Assembly: GCA_031269165.1 (NCBI GenBank)
Contig: JAISZQ010000275.1
Coordinates: 1 to 11,525, forward strand
Source of the DNA: Spirochaetaceae bacterium
GTDB lineage: Bacteria > Spirochaetota > Spirochaetia > Treponematales > Breznakiellaceae
Direction of reading: 5' to 3'
Length of the DNA: 11,525 bases
The notes beneath the pieces are model-generated. The model worked only from the letters and a program-made list of their open reading frames with translations, had not been told where the DNA came from and did no database searches. Shown one piece after another: positions 5,861 through 11,525 of this stretch (position 1 is its first letter; each line of letters begins with the position of its first letter). Both the position numbers and the translations under genes were made by a program.

Positions 5861-8362
5861 TTATCTGATGTCGTAAACGCTTCGCAGTTTGAGGCCGCTT
5901 GGTTTGCCGCTTAAAATCCGTACCGTTTTTTCCCCGGCGTTCATATCAAAATAGTTGTCGGAGAGGATGAGGTCTTCCGCGCCGTTTCTGATCTCCACAC
6001 ATTTCGCGTAACTTGCGGCCTTTACCGTGACCGCATCACCGTCTATTGTGTAACTGAGTTTCGGGTCTTTATAATGGAAGAATTTCGGCACGGAGAAAAT
6101 CACCGTACTCTCTTGAATAAGATTGCCGTTTTCATAGAGCGCGTAACTCAGATACTGGGTGAAGATGTCAAGTTCCGGCCGTTCGATTTTCTTAAGCCAC
6201 GCCGACGAAAGAGCCTTGACCGTAACCGTTTCTTTGCCGCTTTCCCGTACCTTTGCCGTGTTATCGCGGATTTCCCAGCGCACTTCCGTTTTTCGCGCGG
6301 TCACCGTTTCGTTCGCGACACAAAGACGGAAACTTTTTTCATAACGCTTGTTTTGCGCGTTGACGTTCAGATCCTGCGTGATCATGCCTTCTTCGTGGCA
6401 GGAAATCATAAGCGGCGCAAAAAACCGTTTCGCGTAGTACTGGAGGGCTTTCCACCGATGAAAATAATCGATAGACGACCACGAGGCAACGGGCCATATA
6501 TCGTTCAACTGCCAGTAGACCGCGCCCATACAACGGCCCCGGTTACGGCGAAAATGTTCCACGCCATATTTAATCGCCTCCGCCTGCAACAATTGCGAGG
6601 CATACACGAGGATCTCAAACCGCGTCGGATAGAGAAAATACTGGGCCATATAGTTCATAATCTTGCCGTTCGCCGCGTTGTTCCGCTGATGCTTTTCCAT
6701 GATATAAGAAAAAATATTGCGGTCGCCGGGTTCGGTAAACGTTTCGATGGTTTTTACCGACGGAAACGACTGAAAACCAAACTCGGAAAGATACCGGTAA
6801 AAATATTTGCGGTATTCGGAAAAAGGTTTGTTGCCGTGCCAGACTTCCCAGTAATGCACGTCTCCCCGCTCAGGATCATTCGGTTTGTCAAAACTGCCGC
6901 CGGAGGACGGAGAAGACGGCCAATAAAACCGGTCGGGATCATATTCATGTACAAGTTTTGGAAAAAGATACTCGTACATTTTAATGTAGTCGGCCTTTTG
7001 TTTATGACTGCTCACCCACACCCATTGATCGACAAAATCTTCCATTTCGTTATTCCCGCACCAGAGGGCAAGGCTCGCGTGATGGCGAAGGCGCGTGATG
7101 TTATCGACAAGTTCGGCGCGAATATTTTCCTCGAAATCATCGGTCAATTCATAGACCGCGCAGGCAAACATAAAGTCTTGCCATACCAAAATACCGAGTT
7201 CGTCGCATATATCAAAAAAATAATCGTCAGGATAAAAGCCGCCGCCCCACACCCGAATAGAATTAAAATGAGACTGCACGCAATATTCGAGCAGTTTTCG
7301 GGTACGTTCGGGGTTCATGCGGGGGAATACCGAATCTTCGGGGATATAATCCGCGCCCATCGAGAAAATTCGTACGCCGTTTAATTCGGCCGCGAAACTT
7401 TCTCCCCAGCGGTCTTTTTTCCGGCTCATGGTAATAGTACGAAGACCGATGCGCCGTTCCCAACTATCAAGCGTGCTTCCGGTTTCCGCATCACTATCGA
7501 TAAGATTGACGCGCACCGTGTAAAGCGGTTGTTTTCCAAACCCGTTGCACCACCACAATGCGGGATCGTGAATCACGATGTTTTGAGGCGAATTGCCGTA
7601 AGCGTGCGACGTTCCATCAGGCGACGTGATAACAACCTCGTACGCCGTTTTCACGTCTGGAGACACCGTTTCAACCGCCGCATTAATATGCAACGTTACC
7701 GCGTTTTTGCCGTGTTTCTGGGATATATACACATTCTTGATACGGGCCTTTTCAATCCCGATGAGTTTCACCGGTCGCCATATCCCCGCATCGGGAAGGC
7801 GCGGCCCCCAGTCCCAGCCGAAAGAACAATGCGCCTTGCGTAACTGCGGAAACCCGTCGTAACAGTCGCTTGAACCATCGGTTTTGAGTTTTTTGTCGGC
7901 GTTCCGCACAAACTTGTTCGGCGAATGAAAGACCACGCGCAACTCGTTTTCCGCGCCCTTTTTCAATGTCTTGGTAACATCGAATTCCCAAACACGATGC
8001 TGGTTGTACGCCGTCCCCGTCAATGTACCGTTGAGATAAATATCCGCCAGCGTATCAAGCCCGTCAAAATGAAGCATCGTTTTGTCGCATTGAAATAATT
8101 CGTCAGATGGCATAAACACACATTGGTATTCAAAGTCATTTTCCATCAGGGCAAACGCGCCGTCTTCGTTATCGCGCCAGAAAGGGTCTGCCATTTTTTT
8201 ATGAGCCAAAAGATCGTTGTAAACGGAACCGGGAATATACGCGGGAATATAATCGGCGACGGCTTTTTGCGTAAACGTTGAGGCCGTTGTCCCGTCGCCA
8301 ATTATTTTCATCTCCCACCCACTGTGACGAGCACGAAGAGTACAAAGAGAAAAAGTTTTCAT
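5861..8362 (-). CDS. Beta-mannosidase, glycoside hydrolase family 2
   Basis: This 833-residue enzyme removes terminal beta-D-mannose from manno-oligosaccharides by a retaining mechanism. It is full length for the family. Visible landmarks in order: IPGSVYNDLL (43-52) and FDGLDTLADIYLNG (99-112) of the sugar-binding beta-sandwich; FGWDWGPRLPDAGIWRPV (181-198), diagnostic of beta-mannosidases; the immunoglobulin-like domain (about 200-305); RVWGGGFYPDDYFFD and GILVWQDFMFA (370-400) in the TIM barrel; acid/base Glu439 in LWCGNNEMED; nucleophile Glu527 in SEFGFQS; GAVYWQLNDIWPVASWS (613-629); and a C-terminal beta region. There is no signal peptide, so it acts in the cytoplasm on imported oligosaccharides. 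The ATG at 8362 lies 8 bases after the stop of the HTH gene with only a weak ribosome-binding site (gaaagaa), so translation is probably coupled and transcription comes from upstream of that gene. The gene converges on the transporter operon. Confidence 0.97.
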   Translation of the reverse strand: MKTFSLCTLRARHSGWEMKIIGDGTTASTFTQKAVADYIPAYIPGSVYNDLLAHKKMADPFWRDNEDGAFALMENDFEYQCVFMPSDELFQCDKTMLHFDGLDTLADIYLNGTLTGTAYNQHRVWEFDVTKTLKKGAENELRVVFHSPNKFVRNADKKLKTDGSSDCYDGFPQLRKAHCSFGWDWGPRLPDAGIWRPVKLIGIEKARIKNVYISQKHGKNAVTLHINAAVETVSPDVKTAYEVVITSPDGTSHAYGNSPQNIVIHDPALWWCNGFGKQPLYTVRVNLIDSDAETGSTLDSWERRIGLRTITMSRKKDRWGESFAAELNGVRIFSMGADYIPEDSVFPRMNPERTRKLLEYCVQSHFNSIRVWGGGFYPDDYFFDICDELGILVWQDFMFACAVYELTDDFEENIRAELVDNITRLRHHASLALWCGNNEMEDFVDQWVWVSSHKQKADYIKMYEYLFPKLVHEYDPDRFYWPSSPSSGGSFDKPNDPERGDVHYWEVWHGNKPFSEYRKYFYRYLSEFGFQSFPSVKTIETFTEPGDRNIFSYIMEKHQRNNAANGKIMNYMAQYFLYPTRFEILVYASQLLQAEAIKYGVEHFRRNRGRCMGAVYWQLNDIWPVASWSSIDYFHRWKALQYYAKRFFAPLMISCHEEGMITQDLNVNAQNKRYEKSFRLCVANETVTARKTEVRWEIRDNTAKVRESGKETVTVKALSSAWLKKIERPELDIFTQYLSYALYENGNLIQESTVIFSVPKFFHYKDPKLSYTIDGDAVTVKAASYAKCVEIRNGAEDLILSDNYFDMNAGEKTVRILSGKPSGLKLRSVYDIR

Positions 8363-8370
8363 GCCGCGTG

Positions 8371-8829
8371 CTATTCTTTCGCCTTCGTACCGGGCTTGCG
8401 TCCGCGCTTTTTCGGAAGCGCCGGATCGGGCGTTTGCGCCACGACCGGGCTTGCGGCGGGTTTTTTGCCTGGCGCGCCGCCCGGTTTCCGTCCCGGTTTA
8501 CCCGCCGGAACGTTCACTTTTTTCTCCGCCGGTTTCCGTCCGGGCCTTCCTGCCGGTTTGCGCAGTTTGGCAATCTTCTCAACTGCCTTTGCGGCGGCGG
8601 AAATGTCAGACCTAAGCTGCAATTCGGCAAAATAGCCGTCCTTTTCGCCAAGCGCTCTCCCCAGCCTTACCGACAGCTCCGGGGTGATGAGATCGCCCTT
8701 ATTGATAACCGCGTTGATTTTCGCCACCGGGATTCCCGCGGCCTCCGACAATTTTTCAGGCGAAGCCCCCAATTTTTTCAGCGCCTCGACAACGACTACT
8801 CCCGGAGATTTTGTTGATACTCTAGCCAT
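8371..8829 (-). CDS. HigA-like helix-turn-helix protein with AT-hook-like basic tail
   Basis: The 152-residue protein has two parts. Residues 8-78 resemble XRE/HigA-type antitoxins: PGVVVVEALKKLGASPEKLS, then AAGIPVAKINAVINKG as the helix-turn-helix, then ITPELSVRLGRALGEKDGYF and a short helix. Residues 86-152 are a low-complexity tail of Lys, Arg, Pro, Gly and Ala with repeated GRPGRKP, GKPGRKP and RGRKPG motifs, the R-G-R-K-P pattern being the core of AT hooks that bind the minor groove of AT-rich DNA. No HigB toxin gene lies beside it, so an ordinary toxin-antitoxin pair is unlikely. It has a strong ribosome-binding site (gaggaggt, 8846-8839) and its own promoter, and the beta-mannosidase follows 8 bases after the stop. 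It is probably a cytoplasmic DNA-binding regulator or nucleoid-type protein; the target is unknown. Confidence 0.82.
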   Translation of the reverse strand: MARVSTKSPGVVVVEALKKLGASPEKLSEAAGIPVAKINAVINKGDLITPELSVRLGRALGEKDGYFAELQLRSDISAAAKAVEKIAKLRKPAGRPGRKPAEKKVNVPAGKPGRKPGGAPGKKPAASPVVAQTPDPALPKKRGRKPGTKAKE

Positions 8830-8846
8830 ATTAAAATGACCTCCTC

Positions 8847-8868
8847 AATAATTATATTGGTCATTATT
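8847..8868. promoter_or_regulatory. Possible operator near the HTH-gene promoter
   Basis: Arms aataat (8847-8852) and attatt (8863-8868) are an inverted repeat with a 10-base spacer, placed between the -10 box and the ribosome-binding site. This position suits autoregulation by the HTH protein, but AT-rich sequence gives such repeats by chance. Confidence 0.25.
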
Positions 8869-8894
8869 ATAACGCATAAGAAAAAAAAGAACAA
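8866..8894 (-). promoter_or_regulatory. Promoter for the HTH/beta-mannosidase pair
   Basis: On the minus strand TTGTTC (8894-8889), a 17-base spacer and a perfect TATAAT (8871-8866) form a good sigma70 promoter ending 37 bases before the start codon. A second TATAAT lies at 8856-8851 but would start transcription inside the ribosome-binding site. Confidence 0.6.
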
Positions 8895-8948
8895 GAGGGC
8901 AAAATTATCCCACGGATTAAACCGGTTTTGGTCTCATCAACCTGCTGG

Positions 8949-8991
8949 ATTGCGCCGCTTCGCTCGCAATGACGGGGATTCGCAATGACGG
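8949..8991. repeat. attgcg...cgcaat palindrome with tandem cgcaatgacgg
   Basis: ATTGCG (8949-8954) and CGCAAT (8965-8970) form a 6-bp stem. The right arm is part of cgcaatgacgg (8965-8975), which is repeated at 8981-8991. Sequences of the form 'ttgcg...cgcttcgctcgcaatgacgg' are a common intergenic repeat type in many bacterial genomes. Confidence 0.55.
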
Positions 8992-9177
8992 ACGACCCGA
9001 ACAGACGCATTTGTTCGCGGGGAAAACTATCTCACCTTATTCGGGAAGCGGAAAAAGCCGGGACCATTCCGGGGACGGTCTTAATCAGCAAAAATCAATT
9101 TCAAACATGAGCGGATAAAGAACGGGCTATCTGGGGACTATGGCGCAAACGCTTCATAACCCGATTGATTATTTCGC

Positions 9178-9232
9178 AAGCCCTGCGGTTTTTGGGGCTT
9201 AAAAGCCCTGCGCTAAAGCCGTACAAAACCGC
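9178..9232. repeat. Nested direct and inverted repeats
   Basis: aagccctgcg is repeated directly at 9178-9187 and 9203-9212. GGGCTT and AAGCCC (9195-9208) form a perfect 6-bp stem, and GCGGTTTT (9185-9192) pairs with AAAACCGC (9225-9232) around it. The region could fold as one branched structure. Confidence 0.5.
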
Positions 9233-9245
9233 ATTTTCAGCGGCT

Positions 9246-9276
9246 GTTGTTCGGAAACCTGAGGTTTCCAAACAAC
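9246..9276. repeat. Palindromic element with TGA loop, copy A
   Basis: GTTGTT-C-GGAAACC (9246-9259), loop TGA (9260-9262), then GGTTTCC-A-AACAAC (9263-9276): 13 of 14 pairs match. It is preceded by ggct. Confidence 0.65.
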
Positions 9277-9337
9277 GCTAATAGTGCTTTGGAAAAGCAG
9301 CCTGAAACCCGCTTCCCCGCCAACATTGAAAACCACC

Positions 9338-9362
9338 GTTTCAAAACTTGAAGTTTTGGAAC
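9338..9362. repeat. Palindromic element with TGA loop, copy B
   Basis: GTTTCAAAACT (9338-9348), loop TGA (9349-9351), AGTTTTGGAAC (9352-9362): 11 pairs with one G-U. On the opposite strand it also begins ggctgtt before the stem, like copy A, so the two look like members of one degenerate family in opposite orientation. Confidence 0.6.
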
Positions 9363-9569
9363 AGCCTCAATGAAATTGCAACATCACCAAACATTCTGTC
9401 GTCCGGCAAGAAAATAGCAGCGGCCAAACTTCTTAAAACCGCATATCTGCCATCACCCGAATTCCGCGTTTCCAACAAACATACGCCATTTATCTGATTT
9501 CATAAAGAGCAATTTTCATTTTTAATATTTTTCGCATTTTTTTCAGAATGTTCTCTGTTAAAAAAGGCA

Positions 9570-9664
9570 TTGCACCAAAAATCTGCGCAATCGGTGCGCC
9601 TCTTCATCTGTGTTTAGCTACGGTGCCGTTTACGGCGCAATCTACGTTTATCTGCGGTTAAACC
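9570..9664. repeat. Degenerate atctgcg/atctgtg repeat tract
   Basis: Related units follow one another: atctgcgc, atctgtgttt, atctacgttt, atctgcggtt. They are interspersed with small palindromes (gcgca/tgcgc and gccgt/acggc). This type of low-stringency 'tctgcgttaatctgtg' sequence is a recurring intergenic element and argues that translation does not start in this stretch. Confidence 0.5.
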
Positions 9665-9738
9665 ACAATTTTCTCCTTTTTTCGCGTTTTTTTTGCGTCA
9701 GACTAAAGCAATACGGCTGGCAACGCCTTAATAAGGGT

Positions 9739-11343
9739 ATGAGCAAGAAACAGTATGTCCCGGACGGTACGACCGCCGGGCTGTTCCGTCATCGTCCCTT
9801 TTTGCGGCAAAAAATGCCGGGCCGGACAGAGCGGCTGATTTTTATCGTGATTCTGAGTATCGGTATGGCCCACGCTACGGCAACTGCCGACACGCTTCCT
9901 CTGCCCTCTTGGTTTCAGCCGTCTCTGCTCTGGTCGGGGTCATATCATCAAGACGGCGACCTCCTGAATCGCGGCGACGCGCAATTCCGGTTGAACGTTA
10001 CGCCCCTCTTGGATTTCACCGTTCGTACCCAGTTGCTTGACGAGCGGCCCACAGACGATATGACGGAGGGTCTTTCCGTTTTTGGTACGGGGATTTACCA
10101 CAACCCGACCGGATCCCGCGTTCTCTATGGCCCGCTTGACGTAAGCGGCCTTCCCGCCCGTATCAAAAACATCTACCGGCATGGGGCCCCTTTTGTCGTG
10201 AACCACAGCCGATCCTCGGTTGACCTCAAAACCGACCCCGGTACGACGGCTCTCCGCGCGTTTGCCGCCCACCTCGCCTCGCCGCCGCTCTGGGGATGGC
10301 AGACGTTTGCCGCCTTCACCGATGAACGGGACGACAACCGTCGCCGTTTTTTGTTCGGCATAAACACCGCCGAAACCACAGCGAAAACCGCGCCCAAAAA
10401 CCGGATTCAAGCCGCCGCCGAGTTCTCCTACCAGAGCGCGGTGCTGCCGGAAAAGAGCGTTACCGGGTGGTTTACGGATAAGCCGCCGCTTCCTGAACGG
10501 GATACACACCTCTACGCCGGAACCCTCCACCTTCTCTCGCCCCTCGTGAGCGCGGCTGCGGACATCGCCTATAGCGAAACGTTCGCGTTTGGACGCGGCA
10601 TGTATGGAAACATGGGCCTCCAACTCGGCAACCGGCCCTGGCGGCTTTCCCTTGCGGCGGATACCACGACACCGCGCTTCGTCGACGGCGCGGGAGCGGT
10701 TCCGGGACAAGGTTTTCGCATAGGCGGGAAGATCGAACGTTTTTTACCCCGTGGCGAGATCTGGCGGGCAGAAACCACCCTGCGCGGCTATGGAGACGGC
10801 GAGGATGCCTTCACTCGCTCGTCGTCGACACTCTACTACCACTTTCCTTCCATAGATAAGACGAAAGATAAGACGAAGGAAGCAAAAACAAAAGAAGAGA
10901 AGGCAAAAAAGATACCGTTTTCCCTCGCGCAGGTATCGCTTGGCGCGACCCGCAACGCCGTCAACAGCACAAAAATCCTCGATTCGTGGAACGCCGCACT
11001 CGTCGTCAATGTAGGAAAAGCGAGTCTCAAAACATCGGGCGCTCTGGGCGAATATACCCACGACGATGAGCCCAGCCCCTTTCCAGACCGGGATTGCACC
11101 TACGTTATCTCCAACTGGCGGCTTGACGAGGAAGTGGTCGTCCCTTTTGACCTCTTCACGCTGACCGCTGCCATCGGCTACCTCAAAAAATTGGACGCGA
11201 CAACCGCCCTGTGGAAAGACGCGGAAATCCCCCTCTCCCTATCCGCCCGATTGCACATCACGCCGGGCCGCTTCACCGTAAAACTTGCCTTTTCCGACTT
11301 TCCCCAAAACGGGAAACTGAGCGTATCGTGGCGGTTTGGTTGA
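9739..11343 (+). CDS. Exported, probable outer-membrane beta-barrel protein, family not recognised
   Basis: From the ATG at 9739 the protein has 534 residues. The frame is open back to a GTG at 9610, but that upstream part is intergenic repeat, so I reject it. A signal-peptide core LIFIVILSIGMAHATATA lies about 32 residues in; the ATG at 9814 (MPGRTER before the core) gives a more usual signal peptide but has no clear ribosome-binding site, and 9739 has aaggg only one base away, so the start is uncertain. The mature part is rich in alternating polar/aromatic strands, such as AQFRLNVTPLLDFTVRTQLL and WRLSLAADTTTPRF, and ends FTVKLAFSDFPQNG then LSVSWRFG, which resembles a barrel closing strand with a near-terminal Phe. 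A Lys/Glu/Thr-rich stretch encoded by 10852-10914 is probably an exposed loop. GC content is visibly higher than in the transporter operon. No family or substrate can be named. Confidence 0.6.
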   Translation: MSKKQYVPDGTTAGLFRHRPFLRQKMPGRTERLIFIVILSIGMAHATATADTLPLPSWFQPSLLWSGSYHQDGDLLNRGDAQFRLNVTPLLDFTVRTQLLDERPTDDMTEGLSVFGTGIYHNPTGSRVLYGPLDVSGLPARIKNIYRHGAPFVVNHSRSSVDLKTDPGTTALRAFAAHLASPPLWGWQTFAAFTDERDDNRRRFLFGINTAETTAKTAPKNRIQAAAEFSYQSAVLPEKSVTGWFTDKPPLPERDTHLYAGTLHLLSPLVSAAADIAYSETFAFGRGMYGNMGLQLGNRPWRLSLAADTTTPRFVDGAGAVPGQGFRIGGKIERFLPRGEIWRAETTLRGYGDGEDAFTRSSSTLYYHFPSIDKTKDKTKEAKTKEEKAKKIPFSLAQVSLGATRNAVNSTKILDSWNAALVVNVGKASLKTSGALGEYTHDDEPSPFPDRDCTYVISNWRLDEEVVVPFDLFTLTAAIGYLKKLDATTALWKDAEIPLSLSARLHITPGRFTVKLAFSDFPQNGKLSVSWRFG

Positions 11344-11447
11344 GAATGAAGGCCGTTTCAAACCCTTGATTCATACGTTAAGCGCCTGTTCAAAAGAGCA
11401 GCAAAAAGGGGGAAGTCTCCCACTGTCAACAACTTAAGAATTTTGGT
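11344..11447. other. Downstream spacer without clear terminator
   Basis: Only a weak ggga/tccc stem (around 11414-11427) is visible after the stop, with no T-run. I see no gene and no RNA here. Confidence 0.4.
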
Positions 11448-11525
11448 CCGCGAATGGCGCGAATAAATACGAATAATACATACCCATCAGCGCGTATTCG
11501 CATACATTCGCGTACATTCGCGGAC
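11448..11525. repeat. Degenerate cgcgaat/attcgcg repeat tract, runs off the window
   Basis: Units ccgcgaat, gcgcgaat, acgaat, attcgcat, cattcgcg and cattcgcgga follow one another at short spacing, the first half mostly as cgaat and the second as attcg, giving a loose inverted arrangement. It is a recurring type of spirochaetal intergenic sequence and continues beyond the right edge. Confidence 0.55.

Larger units (their letters stand above)
8895..9738. other. Gene-free, palindrome-rich intergenic region
   Basis: I find no credible gene in about 840 bases; open frames are short and lack ribosome-binding sites. The region is a patchwork of small repeats: tandem cgcaatgacgg units, nested inverted repeats at 9178-9232, two palindromes with TGA loops, T-rich 'ttcgc' tracts, and 'atctgcg/atctgtg' units. 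It looks like a sink for short interspersed repeats between the divergent HTH and exported-protein genes. Confidence 0.6.

Noticed and set aside
6074..7384. Long plus-strand frame of 436 codons
   Set aside because: Lies wholly opposite the beta-mannosidase, whose motifs and catalytic residues are intact; the Arg/Phe/Val-rich translation is typical of an antisense shadow.
8278..8817. Plus-strand frames opposite the HTH gene
   Set aside because: Explained by the GC-rich repeated GRKP codons of the real minus-strand gene, which has its own promoter and ribosome-binding site.
8371..8829. Ordinary HigBA toxin-antitoxin pair
   Set aside because: The neighbouring genes are a beta-mannosidase and a gene-free region; no RelE/HigB-like short ORF is present on either side.
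8895..9600. CRISPR array or tRNA in the palindrome-rich region
   Set aside because: Repeats differ in sequence and spacing with no regular spacers, and no cloverleaf or conserved tRNA arm sequence is visible.
9610..9738. N-terminal extension of the exported protein from a GTG
   Set aside because: This part is intergenic repeat sequence shared with other non-coding sites, and it would put about 75 residues before the signal-peptide core.
9940..10710. Minus-strand frame of 256 codons
   Set aside because: Antisense to the exported-protein gene, Arg/Gly/Val-rich, with no start signals.

Overview
The window looks like a chromosomal segment from a host-associated, plant-polysaccharide-degrading spirochaete. 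A termite-gut Treponema-type genome is my best guess. The reasons are the sugar ABC transporter with a non-lipoprotein binding protein, a cytoplasmic beta-mannosidase, an exported barrel-like protein, and AT-rich intergenic stretches full of small palindromes and degenerate 'ttcgcg' and 'atctgcg' tracts. The assignment is an inference; no rRNA or other phylogenetic marker is present.

Layout. (1) 9-678 (-): decayed ISAs1-family transposase, 5'-truncated and carrying a one-base frameshift. (2) 679-1283: non-coding, with a perfect 7-bp hairpin, a near-consensus sigma70 promoter, an 8-bp hairpin at the predicted transcript start, and a 25-codon ORF that ends in an 11-C homopolymer. A second promoter/operator-like site lies just before the next gene. 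(3) 1284-5809 (+): RraA-family protein, family-1 solute-binding protein, MalF-like permease, MalG-like permease and PPC-domain (DUF296) protein. All are co-directional, with hairpins after the binding protein and after the second permease. No ATPase gene is present. (4) 8829-5861 (-): a HigA-like HTH protein with a Lys/Arg/Pro/Gly AT-hook-like tail, followed 8 nt later by a full-length GH2 beta-mannosidase; the pair converges on the transporter operon. (5) 8895-9738: gene-free, palindrome-rich repeat region. (6) 9739-11343 (+): exported, probably outer-membrane beta-barrel protein of unrecognised family, flanked on both sides by degenerate intergenic repeats.

How they may work together. The transporter probably imports a mannoside or other plant-derived oligosaccharide or sugar-acid derivative. 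The beta-mannosidase would hydrolyse terminal beta-mannosides in the cytoplasm. The RraA-like aldolase/decarboxylase and the PPC protein, which has an acetolactate-decarboxylase-like His triad, could process a downstream keto-acid. The HTH/AT-hook protein is the obvious local regulator candidate. The substrate and these links are inference from gene order. I did not find a clearly new multi-gene system. The strongest candidates for a second look are the HTH/AT-hook fusion beside the mannosidase, the poly-C ORF with its strong promoter, and the RraA/transporter/PPC operon.
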